The translations under genes and the position numbers were made by a program. A DNA stretch of 64,000 nucleotides from Myotis daubentonii (taxonomy: Eukaryota > Chordata > Mammalia > Chiroptera > Vespertilionidae): positions 118,739,033 to 118,803,032 of the forward strand of contig NC_081841.1 in the NCBI RefSeq assembly GCF_963259705.1, read 5' to 3'. Below are positions 8,416 to 21,419 of this stretch, piece after piece. The notes beneath the pieces are model-generated. The model made no database searches. It saw nothing but the letters and a program-made list of their open reading frames with translations, and was not told the DNA's origin. Each line of letters opens with the position of its first letter. Position 1 is the stretch's first letter.

Positions 8416-10713
8416 AGCTCTGAAATGACGAGAATTCTGATAATATTAACAACTCCCGCTATTTTAAGTGGCGTTTCCACAAAAATGTCATTTCAAACAG
8501 GAAGAATTCCTGTTTATAGAGCTCAGAAGTTCTGTATAAAGCTTTCAAATGAGGAATGTACTGTTTATGTTTAACATTGAGACTTAATTGGCGTGCCGTT
8601 TTTTGACAGAAACAGTTTACATCCTGAAGGTTCTAGTATTCACTTCTAAGAAGTATGTCAAATTGTGGTAAAACTCTTAAAATACACAATTATATTGCCG
8701 TGAAATGAATATGAACGTGTAAGAAGCAGTAGAAACGCAAGTAAATAGAATCTAACTACATTTACTGCCGAGTTCAATTACCGAGATTACAGGTAGAAAG
8801 CTATGAAATGACGCGAATTCTGATAATATTAACGACACCGGACATTTTATGTGGCATTTTGACAAAAATGTCATTTCAAACAGGAAGAATTCCTGTTTAT
8901 AGAACTCAGAACTTTTGTTCAAGGCTTAAATGAGGAGAATACGGTTAATGTTTACAATTGAGGGTGAATTGGCATGGCGTTATTTGACTGAAACAGTTTA
9001 TATCGTGAAGGTTCTAGTATACACTTCAAGGGAAAACGTCAAATTGTGGTAAAACTCTTAAAATACACAATTATATTCCCAGAAAATGAATATGAACGTG
9101 TAAGAAGCAGTTGAAACACAAGTAAATAGAATCTAACTACATTTAGTGCTGAGTTCAATTACTGACATTAGAGGTAGAAAGCTCTGAAATGACGAGATTC
9201 TGATAATATTAACAACTCCCGCTATTTTAAGTGGCGTTTCCACAAAAATGTCATTTCAAACAGGAAGAATTCCTGTTTATAGAGCTCAGAAGTTGTGTAT
9301 AAAGCTTTTAAATCAGGAGTGTACTGTTTATGTTTAACATTGAGACTTATTTGGCCAGGCGTTTTTTGACTGAAACAGTTTATACTGTGAAGGTTCTAGT
9401 ATATACTTCTTAGGAAACTGTAAAAATGTGGTAAAACTCTTAAAATACACAATTATCTTTCAAGGAAATGATTATGAACTTGTGAAAAACTGTTGAAACA
9501 CGAGTAAATAGAATCTAAATAAGTTTAATGCCGAATTCAATTACCCAGATTTCAAGTATAAAGCTCTGAAGTTTTGAGAATTCTGATAATATTAACAACC
9601 CCGGGTATTTTATGTGGCGTTTTCACAAAAATGTCATTTCCAACAGGAAGTATTCCTGTTTATAGAGCTCAGAAGTTCTGTATAAAGCTTTCAAATGAGG
9701 AGTGTACTGTTTATGTTTAACATTGAGACTTATTTGTCGTGCCGTTTTTTGACAAAAAAAACAGTTTACATCCTGAAGGTTCTAGTATACACTTCTAAGA
9801 AATATGTCAAATTGTGGTAAAACTCTTAGAATACACAATTATATTCCCAGAAAATGAATATGAACGTGTAAGAAGCAGTTGAAACACAAGTAAATAGAAT
9901 GTACCTACATTTAGTGCTGAGTTCAATTACTGACATTAGAGGTAGAAAGCTCTGAAATGACGAGAATTCTGATAATATTAACAACCCCGGGTATTTTATG
10001 TGGCGTTTTCACAAAAATGTCATTTCAAACAGGAAGAATTCCTGTTTATAGAGCTCAGAAGTTCTGTATAAAGCTTTTAAGTGAGGGGTCTACTATTTAT
10101 GTTTAACATTGAGACTTAATTGGCCTGGCGTTTTTTGACTGAAACAGTTTATATCCTGAAGGTTCTAGAATATACTCCTAAGAAAAATGTCAAATAGTGG
10201 TAAAACTCTTAAAATACCCAATTATATTCCAGGGAAATGAATATGAACTTGTAACAAACAGTTGAAACACGAGTAAATAGAGTCTAACTCCATTTAATGC
10301 CGAGTTCATTTACCTAGACTACAGGTAGAAAGCTCTGAAATGACGCGAATTCTGATAATATTAACAACTCCGGCTATTTTAAGTGGCGTTTTCACAAAAA
10401 TGTCATTTCCAACAGGAAGAATTCCTGTTTATAGAGCTCAGAAGTTCTGTATAAAGCTTTCAAATGAGGAGTGTACTGTTTATGTTTAACATTGAGACTT
10501 TTTTGGCGTGCCGTTTTTTGACAGAAACAGTTTACATCCTGAAGGTTCTAGTATACACTTCTAAGAGATATGTCAAATTGTGGTAAAACTCTTAGAATAC
10601 ACAATTATATTCCCAGAAAATGAATATGAACGTGTAAGAAGCAGTTGAAACACAAGTAAATAGAATGTACCTACATTTAGTGCTGAGTTCAATTACTGAC
10701 ATTAGAGGTAGAC
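8416..10713. repeat. HOR unit 5: six-mer A-B-C-D-D/E-F
   Basis: 2298-bp unit with starts at 8416, 8799, 9180, 9562, 9948 and 10331. The D copy is 386 bp because of 3 extra A residues (TTGACAAAAAAAACAG near 9751). The fifth monomer has an A/E-type head, then D sequence (CCCCGGGTATTTT), then E from GAGGGGTCTACTATT. The C and D here share CAGATTTCAAG, AAGTATTCCTG and TATTTGTCGTG with unit 12. Confidence 0.9.
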
Positions 10714-11859
10714 AGCTCTGAAATGACGAGAATTCTGATAATATTAACGACACCGGACATTTTATGTGGCATTTTCACAAAAATGTCATTTCAAACAGGA
10801 ACAATTCCTGTTTATAGAACTCAGAACTTTTGTTCAAGGCTTAAATGAGGAGAATACGGTTAATGTTTACAATTGAGGGTGAATTGGCATGGCGTTATTT
10901 GACTGAAACAGTTTATATCGTGAAGGTTCTAGTATACACTTCAAGGGAAAACGTCAAATTGTGGTAAAACTCTTAAAATACACAATTATATTCCCAGAAA
11001 ATGAATATGAACGTGTAAGAAGCAGTTGAAACACAAGTAAATAGAATCTAACTACATTTAGTGCTGAGTTCAATTACTGACATTAGAGGTAGAAAGCTCT
11101 GAAATGACGAGATTCTGATAATATTAACAACTCCCGCTATTTTAAGTGGCGTTTCCACAAAAATGTCATTTCAAACTGGAAGAATTCCTGTTTATAGAGC
11201 TCAGAAGTTGTGTATAAAGCTTTTAAATGAGGAGTGTACTGTTTATGTTTAACATTGAGACTTAATTGGCCAGGCGTTTTTTGACTGAAACAGTTTATAC
11301 TGTGAAGGTTCTAGTATATACTTCTTAGGAAACTGTAAAAATGTGGTAAAACTCTTAAAATACACAATTATCTTTCAAGGAAATGATTATGAACTTGTGA
11401 AAAACTGTTGAAACACGAGTAAATAGAATCTAAATAAGTTTAATGCCGAATTCAATTACCCAGATTACAAGTATAAAGCTCTGAAGTTTTGAGAATTCTG
11501 ATAATATTAACAACCCCGGGTATTTTATGTGGCGTTTTCACAAAAATGTCATTTCAAACAGGAAGAATTCCTGTTTATAGAGCTCAGAAGTTCTGTATAA
11601 AGCTTTTAAATGAGGGGTCTACTATTTATGTTTAACATTGAGACTTAATTGGCCTGGCGTTTTTTGACTGAAACAGTTTATATCCTGAAGGTTCTAGAAT
11701 ATACTCCTAAGAAAAATGTCAAATAGTGGTAAAACTCTTAAAATACCCAATTATATTCCAGGGAAATGAATATGAACTTGTAACAAACAGTTGAAACACG
11801 AGTAAATAGAGTCTAACTCCATTTAATGCCGAGTTCATTTACCTAGACTACAGGTAGAA
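10714..11859. repeat. HOR unit 6: three-mer A/B-C-D/E
   Basis: 1146-bp unit with starts at 10714, 11095 and 11477. The A/B hybrid keeps an A-type head (GACGAG) and switches to B at ACGACACCGG, with the junction between 10730 and 10748. The last monomer is D up to AAGCTT and E afterwards. This unit recurs as unit 8. Confidence 0.9.
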
Positions 11860-13388
11860 AGCTCTGAAATGACGCGAATTCTGATAATATTAACGACACC
11901 GGACATTTTATGTGGCATTTTCACAAAAATGTCATTTCAAACAGGAAGAATTCCTGTTTATAGAACTCAGAACTTTTGTTCAAGGCTTAAATGAGGAGAA
12001 TACGGTTAATGTTTACAATTGAGGGTGAATTGGCATGGCGTTATTTGACTGAAACAGTTTATATCGTGAAGGTTCTAGTATACACTTCAAGGGAAAACGT
12101 CAAATTGTGGTAAAACTCTTAAAATACACAATTATATTCCCAGAAAATGAATATGAACGTGTAAGAAGCAGTTGAAACACAAGTAAATAGAATCTAACTA
12201 CATTTAGTGCTGAGTTCAATTACTGACATTAGAGGTAGAAAGCTCTGAAATGACGAGATTCTGATAATATTAACAACTCCCGCTATTTTAAGTGGCGTTT
12301 CCACAAAAATGTCATTTCAAACTGGAAGAATTCCTGTTTATAGAGCTCAGAAGTTGTGTATAAAGCTTTTAAATGAGGAGTGTACTGTTTATGTTTAACA
12401 TTGAGACTTAATTGGCCAGGCGTTTTTTGACTGAAACAGTTTATACTGTGAAGGTTCTAGTATATACTTCTTAGGAAACTGTAAAAATGTGGTAAAACTC
12501 TTAAAATACACAATTATCTTTCAAGGAAATGATTATGAACTTGTGAAAAACTGTTGAAACACGAGTAAATAGAATCTAAATAAGTTTAATGCCGAATTCA
12601 ATTACCCAGATTACAAGTATAAAGCTCTGAAGTTTTGAGAATTCTGATAATATTAACAACCCCGGGTATTTTATGTGGCGTTTTCACAAAAATGTCATTT
12701 CAAACAGGAAGAATTCCTGTTTATAGAGCTCAGAAGTTCTGTATAAAGCTTTTAAGTGAGGGGTCTACTATTTATGTTTAACATTGAGACTTAATTGGCC
12801 TGGCGTTTTTTGACTGAAACAGTTTATATCCTGAAGGTTCTAGAATATACTCCTAAGAAAAATGTCAAATAGTGGTAAAACTCTTAAAATACCCAATTAT
12901 ATTCCAGGGAAATGAATATGAACTTGTAACAAACAGTTGAAACACGAGTAAATAGAGTCTAACTCCATTTAATGCCGAGTTCATTTACCTAGACTACAGG
13001 TAGAAAGCTCTGAAATGACGCGAATTCTGATAATATTAACAACTCCGGCTATTTTAAGTGGCGTTTTCACAAAAATGTCATTTCCAACAGGAAGAATTCC
13101 TGTTTATAGAGCTCAGAAGTTCTGTATAAAGCTTTCAAATGAGGAGTGTACTGTTTATGTTTAACATTGAGACTTTTTTGGCGTGCCGTTTTTTGACAGA
13201 AACAGTTTACATCCTGAAGGTTCTAGTATACACTTCTAAGAGATATGTCAAATTGTGGTAAAACTCTTAGAATACACAATTATATTCCCAGAAAATGAAT
13301 ATGAACGTGTAAGAAGCAGTTGAAACACAAGTAAATAGAATGTACCTACATTTAGTGCTGAGTTCAATTACTGACATTAGAGGTAGAC
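11860..13388. repeat. HOR unit 7: four-mer F/B-C-D/E-F
   Basis: 1529-bp unit with starts at 11860, 12241, 12623 and 13006. The first monomer has an F-type start (AGCTCTG...GACGCG) followed by B from ACGACACC. The junction is within 11865-11894, so the remainder of F and all of A are missing. Confidence 0.9.
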
Positions 13389-14534
13389 AGCTCTGAAATG
13401 ACGAGAATTCTGATAATATTAACGACACCGGACATTTTATGTGGCATTTTCACAAAAATGTCATTTCAAACAGGAACAATTCCTGTTTATAGAACTCAGA
13501 ACTTTTGTTCAAGGCTTAAATGAGGAGAATACGGTTAATGTTTACAATTGAGGGTGAATTGGCATGGCGTTATTTGACTGAAACAGTTTATATCGTGAAG
13601 GTTCTAGTATACACTTCAAGGGAAAACGTCAAATTGTGGTAAAACTCTTAAAATACACAATTATATTCCCAGAAAATGAATATGAACGTGTAAGAAGCAG
13701 TTGAAACACAAGTAAATAGAATCTAACTACATTTAGTGCTGAGTTCAATTACTGACATTAGAGGTAGAAAGCTCTGAAATGACGAGATTCTGATAATATT
13801 AACAACTCCCGCTATTTTAAGTGGCGTTTCCACAAAAATGTCATTTCAAACTGGAAGAATTCCTGTTTATAGAGCTCAGAAGTTGTGTATAAAGCTTTTA
13901 AATGAGGAGTGTACTGTTTATGTTTAACATTGAGACTTAATTGGCCAGGCGTTTTTTGACTGAAACAGTTTATACTGTGAAGGTTCTAGTATATACTTCT
14001 TAGGAAACTGTAAAAATGTGGTAAAACTCTTAAAATACACAATTATCTTTCAAGGAAATGATTATGAACTTGTGAAAAACTGTTGAAACACGAGTAAATA
14101 GAATCTAAATAAGTTTAATGCCGAATTCAATTACCCAGATTACAAGTATAAAGCTCTGAAGTTTTGAGAATTCTGATAATATTAACAACCCCGGGTATTT
14201 TATGTGGCGTTTTCACAAAAATGTCATTTCAAACAGGAAGAATTCCTGTTTATAGAGCTCAGAAGTTCTGTATAAAGCTTTTAAATGAGGGGTCTACTAT
14301 TTATGTTTAACATTGAGACTTAATTGGCCTGGCGTTTTTTGACTGAAACAGTTTATATCCTGAAGGTTCTAGAATATACTCCTAAGAAAAATGTCAAATA
14401 GTGGTAAAACTCTTAAAATACCCAATTATATTCCAGGGAAATGAATATGAACTTGTAACAAACAGTTGAAACACGAGTAAATAGAGTCTAACTCCATTTA
14501 ATGCCGAGTTCATTTACCTAGACTACAGGTAGAA
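13389..14534. repeat. HOR unit 8: three-mer A/B-C-D/E
   Basis: 1146-bp unit with starts at 13389, 13770 and 14152. It is the same arrangement as unit 6, and the A/B hybrid shares the private GGAACAATTCC. The preceding monomers also share the private GTAGACAGCTCTG across the boundary (10711 and 13386 region). Confidence 0.9.
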
Positions 14535-16829
14535 AGCTCTGAAATGACGCGAATTCTGATAATATTAACAACTCCGGCTATTTTAAGTGGCGTTTTCACA
14601 AAAATGTCATTTCAAACAGGAAGAATTCCTGTTTATAGAGCTCAGAAGTTCTGTATAAAGCTTTCAAATGAGGAATGTACTGTTTATGTTTAACATTGAG
14701 ACTTAATTGGCGTGCCGTTTTTTGACAGAAACAGTTTACATCCTGAAGGTTCTAGTATTCACTTCTAAGAAGTATGTCAAATTGTGGTAAAACTCTTAAA
14801 ATACACAATTATATTGCCGTGAAATGAATATGAACGTGTAAGAAGCAGTAGAAACGCAAGTAAATAGAATCTAACTACATTTACTGCCGAGTTCAATTAC
14901 CGAGATTACAGGTAGAAAGCTATGAAATGACGCGAATTCTGATAATATTAACGACACCGGACATTTTATGTGGCATTTTCACAAAAATGTCATTTCAAAC
15001 AGGAAGAATTCCTGTTTATAGAACTCAGAACTTTTGTTCAAGGCTTAAATGAGGAGAATACGGTTAATGTTGACAATTGAGGGTGAATTGGCATGGCGTT
15101 ATTTGACTGAAACAGTTTATATCGTGAAGGTTCTAGTATACACTTCAAGGGAAAACGTCAAATTGTGGTAAAACTCTTAAAATACACAATTATATTCCCA
15201 GAAAATGAATATGAACGTGTAAGAAGCAGTTGAAACACAAGTAAATAGAATCTAACTACATTTAGTGCTGAGTTCAATTACTGACATTAGAGGTAGAAAG
15301 CTCTGAAATGACGAGATTCTGATAATATTAACAACTCCCGCTATTTTAAGTGGCGTTTCCACAAAAATGTCATTTCAAACAGGAAGAATTCCTGTTTATA
15401 GAGCTCAGAAGTTGTGTATAAAGCTTTTAAATGAGGAGTGTACTGTTTATGTTTAACATTGAGACTTAATTGGCCAGGCGTTTTTTGACTGAAACAGTTT
15501 ATACTGTGAAGGTTCTAGTATATACTTCTTAGGAAACTGTAAAAATGTGGTAAAACTCTTAAAATACACAATTATCTTTCAAGGAAATGATTATGAACTT
15601 GTGAAAAACTGTGGAAACACGAGTAAATAGAATCTAAATAAGTTTAATGCCGAATTCAATTACCCAGATTACAAGTATAAAGCTCTGAAGTTTTGAGAAT
15701 TCTGATAATATTAACAACCCCGGGTATTTTATGTGGCGTTTTCACAAAAATGTCATTTCAAACAGGAAGAATTCCTGTTTATAGAGCTCAGAAGTTCTGT
15801 ATAAAGCTTTCAAATGAGGAGTGTACTGTTTATCTTTAACATTGAGACTTATTTGGCGTGCAGTTTTTTGACAGAAACAGTTTACATCCTGAAGGTTCTA
15901 GTATACACTTCTAAGAAATATGTCAAATTGTGGTAAAACTCTTAGAATACACAATTATATTCCCAGAAAATGAATATGAACGTGTAAGAAGCAGTTGAAA
16001 CACAAGTAAATAGAATGTACCTACATTTAGTGCTGAGTTCAATTACTGACATTAGAGGTAGAAAGCTCTGAAATGACGAGAATTCTGATAATATTAACAA
16101 CTCCCGCTATTTTAAGTGGCGTTTCCACAAAAATGTCATTTCAAACAGGAAGAATTCCTGTTTATAGAGCTCAGAAGTTGTGTATAAAGCTTTTAAATGA
16201 GGAGTCTACTATTTATGTTTAACATTGAGACTTAATTGGCCTGGCGTTTTTTGACTGAAACAGTTTATATCCTGAAGGTTCTAGAATATACTCCTAAGAA
16301 AAATGTCAAATAGTGGTAAAACTCTTAAAATACCCAATTATATTCCAGGGAAATGAATATGAACTTGTAACAAACAGTTGAAACACGAGTAAATAGAGTC
16401 TAACTCCATTTAATGCCGAGTTCATTTACCTAGACTACAGGTAGAAAGCTCTGAAATGACGCGAATTCTGATAATATTAACAACTCCGGCTATTTTAAGT
16501 GGCGTTTTCACAAAAATGTCATTTCCAACAGGAAGAATTCCTGTTTATAGAGCTCAGAAGTTCTGTATAAAGCTTTCAAATGAGGAGTGTACTGTTTATG
16601 TTTAACATTGAGACTTTTTTGGCGTGACGTTTTTTGACAGAAACAGTTTACATCCTGAAGGTTCTAGTATACACTTCTAAGAGATATGTCAAATTGTGGT
16701 AAAACTCTTAGAATACACAATTATATTCCCAGAAAATGAATATGAACGTGTAAGAAGCAGTTGAAACACAAGTAAATAGAATGTACCTACATTTAGTGCT
16801 GAGTTCAATTACTGACATTAGAGGTAGAA
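14535..16829. repeat. HOR unit 9: six-mer F/A-B-C-D-E-F
   Basis: 2295-bp unit with starts at 14535, 14918, 15299, 15681, 16064 and 16447. The first monomer has an F head (GACGCG, CTCCGGC, TTTTCAC) and turns to A between 14597 and 14613. This is the first of six consecutive six-mers. Confidence 0.91.
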
Positions 16830-19124
16830 AGCTCTGAAATGACGAGAATTCTGATAATATTAACAACTCCCGCTATTTTAAGTGGCGTTTCCACAAAAAT
16901 GTCATTTCAAACAGGAAGAATTCCTGTTTATAGAGCTCAGAAGTTCTGTATAAAGCTTTCAAATGAGGAATGTACTCTTTATGTTTAACATTGAGACTTA
17001 ATTGGCGTGCCGTTTTTTGACAGAAACAGTTTACATCCTGAAGGTTCTAGTATTCACTTCTAAGAAGTATGTCAAATTGTGGTAAAACTCTTAAAATACA
17101 CAATTATATTGCCGTGAAATGAATATGAACGTGTAAGAAGCAGTAGAAACACAAGTAAATAGAATCTAACTACATTTACTGCCGAGTTCAATTACCGAGA
17201 TTACAGGTAGAAAGCTATGAAATGACGCGAATTCTGATAATATTAACGACACCGGACATTTTATGTGGCATTTTCACAAAAATGTCATTTCAAACAGGAA
17301 GAATTCCTGTTTATAGAACTCAGAACTTTTGTTCAAGGCTTAAATGAGGAGAATACGGTTAATGTTTACAATTGAGGGTGAATTGGCATGGCGTTATTTG
17401 ACTGAAACAGTTTATATCGTGAAGGTTCTAGTATACACTTCAAGGGAAAACGTCAAATTGTGGTAAAACTCTTAAAATACACAATTATATTCCCAGAAAA
17501 TGAATATGAACGTGTAAGAAGCAGTTGAAACACAAGTAAATAGAATCTAACTACATTTAGTGCTGAGTTCAATTACTGACATTAGAGGTAGAAAGCTCTG
17601 AAATGACGAGATTCTGATAATATTAACAACTCCCGCTATTTTAAGTGGCGTTTCCACAAAAATGTCATTTCAAACAGGAAGAATTCCTGTTTATAGAGCT
17701 CAGAAGTTGTGTATAAAGCTTTTAAATGAGGAGTGTACTGTTTATGTTTAACATTGAGACTTAATTGGCCAGGCGTTTTTTGACTGAAACAGTTTATACT
17801 GTGAAGGTTCTAGTATATACTTCTTAGGAAACTGTAAAAATGTGGTAAAACTCTTAAAATACACAATTATCTTTCAAGGAAATGATTATGAACTTGTGAA
17901 AAACTGTGGAAACACGAGTAAATAGAATCTAAATAAGTTTAATGCCGAATTCAATTACCCAGATTACAAGTATAAAGCTCTGAAGTTTTGAGAATTCTGA
18001 TAATATTAACAACCCCGGGTATTTTATGTGGCGTTTTCACAAAAATGTCATTTCAAACAGGAAGAATTCCTGTTTATAGAGCTCAGAAGTTCTGTATAAA
18101 GCTTTCAAATGAGGAGTGTACTGTTTATGTTTAACATTGAGACTTATTTGGCGTGCCGTGTTTTGACAGAAACAGTTTACATCCTGAAGGTTCTAGTATA
18201 CACTTCTAAGAAATATGTCAAATTGTGGTAAAACTCTTAGAATACACAATTATATTCCCAGAAAATGAATATGAACGTGTAAGAAGCAGTTGAAACACAA
18301 GTAAATAGAATGTACCTACATTTAGTGCTGAGTTCAATTACTGACATTAGAGGTAGAAAGCTCTGAAATGACGAGAATTCTGATAATATTAACAACTCCC
18401 GCTATTTTAAGTGGCGTTTCCACAAAAATGTCATTTCAAACAGGAAGAATTCCTGTTTATAGAGCTCAGAAGTTGTGTATAAAGCTTTTAAATGAGGAGT
18501 CTACTATTTATGTTTAACATTGAGACTTAATTGGCCTGGCGTTTTTTGACTGAAACAGTTTATATCCTGAAGGTTCTAGAATATACTCCTAAGAAAAATG
18601 TCAAATAGTGGTAAAACTCTTAAAATACCCAATTATATTCCAGGGAAATGAATATGAACTTGTAACAAACAGTTGAAACACGAGTAAATAGAGTCTAACT
18701 CCATTTAATGCCGAGTTCATTTACCTAGACTACAGGTAGAAAGCTCTGAAATGACGCGAATTCTGATAATATTAACAACTCCGGCTATTTTAAGTGGCGT
18801 TTTCACAAAATTGTCATTTCCAACAGGAAGAATTCCTGTTTATAGAGCTCAGAAGTTCTGTATAAAGCTTTCAAATGAGGAGTGTACTGTTTATGTTTAA
18901 CATTGAGACTTTTTTGGCGTGCCGTTTTTTGACAGAAACAGTTTACATCCTGAAGGTTCTAGTATACACTTCTAAGAGATATGTCAAATTGTGGTAAAAC
19001 TCTTAGAATACACAATTATATTCCCAGAAAATGAATATGAACGTGTAAGAAGCAGTTGAAACACAAGTAAATAGAATGTACCTACATTTAGTGCTGAGTT
19101 CAATTACTGACATTAGAGGTAGAA
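16830..19124. repeat. HOR unit 10: six-mer A-B-C-D-E-F
   Basis: 2295-bp unit with starts at 16830, 17213, 17594, 17976, 18359 and 18742. Type A has the AAACACAAG variant. The D monomer has GTGCCGTGTTTTGAC, shared only with unit 11, which shows that units 10 and 11 are recent tandem duplicates. Confidence 0.93.
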
Positions 19125-21419
19125 AGCTCTGAAATGACGAGAATTCTGATAATATTAACAACTCCCGCTATTTTAAGTGGCGTTTCCACAAAAATGTCAT
19201 TTCAAACAGGAAGAATTCCTGTTTATAGAGCTCAGAAGTTCTGTATAAAGCTTTCAAATGAGGAATGTACTGTTTATGTTTAACATTGAGACTTAATTGG
19301 CGTGCCGTTTTTTGACAGAAACAGTTTACATCCTGAAGGTTCTAGTATTCACTTCTAAGAAGTATGTCAAATTGTGGTAAAACTCTTAAAATACACAATT
19401 ATATTGCCGTGAAATGAATATGAACGTGTAAGAAGCAGTAGAAACACAAGTAAATAGAATCTAACTACATTTACTGCCGAGTTCAATTACCGAGATTACA
19501 GGTAGAAAGCTATGAAATGACGCGAATTCTGATAATATTAACGACACCGGACATTTTATGTGGCATTTTCACAAAAATGTCATTTCAAACAGGAAGAATT
19601 CCTGTTTATAGAACTCAGAACTTTTGTTCAAGGCTTAAATGAGGAGAATACGGTTAATGTTTACAATTGAGGGTGAATTGGCATGGCGTTATTTGACTGA
19701 AACAGTTTATATCGTGAAGGTTCTAGTATACACTTCAAGGGAAAACGTCAAATTGTGGTAAAACTCTTAAAATACACAATTATATTCCCAGAAAATGAAT
19801 ATGAACGTGTAAGAAGCAGTTGAAACACAAGTAAATAGAATCTAACTACATTTAGTGCTGAGTTCAATTACTGACATTAGAGGTAGAAAGCTCTGAAATG
19901 ACGAGATTCTGATAATATTAACAACTCCCGCTATTTTAAGTGGCGTTTCCACAAAAATGTCATTTCAAACAGGAAGAATTCCTGTTTATAGAGCTCAGAA
20001 GTTGTGTATAAAGCTTTTAAATGAGGAGTGTACTGTTTATGTTTAACATTGAGACTTAATTGGCCAGGCGTTTTTTGACTGAAACAGTTTATACTGTGAA
20101 GGTTCTAGTATATACTTCTTAGGAAACTGTAAAAATGTGGTAAAACTCTTAAAATACACAATTATCTTTCAAGGAAATGATTATGAACTTGTGAAAAACT
20201 GTTGAAACACGAGTAAATAGAATCTAAATAAGTTTAATGCCGAATTCAATTACCCAGATTACAAGTATAAAGCTCTGAAGTTTTGAGAATTCTGATAATA
20301 TTAACAACCCCGGGTATTTTATGTGGCGTTTTCACAAAAATGTCATTTCAAACAGGAAGAATTCCTGTTTATAGAGCTCAGAAGTTCTGTATAAAGCTTT
20401 CAAATGAGGAGTGTACTGTTTATGTTTAACATTGAGACTTATTTGGCGTGCCGTGTTTTGACAGAAACAGTTTACATCCTGAAGGTTCTAGTATACACTT
20501 CTAAGAAATATGTCAAATTGTGGTAAAACTCTTAGAATACACAATTATATTCCCAGAAAATGAATATGAACGTGTAAGAAGCAGTTGAAACACAAGTAAA
20601 TAGAATGTACCTACATTTAGTGCTGAGTTCAATTACTGACATTAGAGGTAGAAAGCTCTGAAATGACGAGAATTCTGATAATATTAACAACTCCCGCTAT
20701 TTTAAGTGGCGTTTCCACAAAAATGTCATTTCAAACAGGAAGAATTCCTGTTTATAGAGCTCAGAAGTTGTGTATAAAGCTTTTAAATGAGGAGTCTACT
20801 ATTTATGTTTAACATTGAGACTTAATTGGCCTGGCGTTTTTTGACTGAAACAGTTTATATCCTGAAGGTTCTAGAATATACTCCTAAGAAAAATGTCAAA
20901 TAGTGGTAAAACTCTTAAAATACCCAATTATATTCCAGGGAAATGAATATGAACTTGTAACAAACAGTTGAAACACGAGTAAATAGAGTCTAACTCCATT
21001 TAATGCCGAGTTCATTTACCTAGACTACAGGTAGAAAGCTCTGAAATGACGCGAATTCTGATAATATTAACAACTCCGGCTATTTTAAGTGGCGTTTTCA
21101 CAAAAATGTCATTTCCAACAGGAAGAATTCCTGTTTATAGAGCTCAGAAGTTCTGTATAAAGCTTTCAAATGAGGAGTGTACTGTTTATGTTTAACATTG
21201 AGACTTTTTTGGCGTGACGTTTTTTGACAGAAACAGTTTACATCCTGAAGGTTCTAGTATACACTTCTAAGAGATATGTCAAATTGTGGTAAAACTCTTA
21301 GAATACACAATTATATTCCCAGAAAATGAATATGAACGTGTAAGAAGCAGTTGAAACACAAGTAAATAGAATGTACCTACATTTAGTGCTGAGTTCAATT
21401 ACTGACATTAGAGGTAGAA
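19125..21419. repeat. HOR unit 11: six-mer A-B-C-D-E-F
   Basis: 2295-bp unit with starts at 19125, 19508, 19889, 20271, 20654 and 21037. It shares the private D variant GTGCCGTGTTTTGAC with unit 10. Its F has GGCGTGACG, as in units 1, 4 and 9. Confidence 0.93.
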
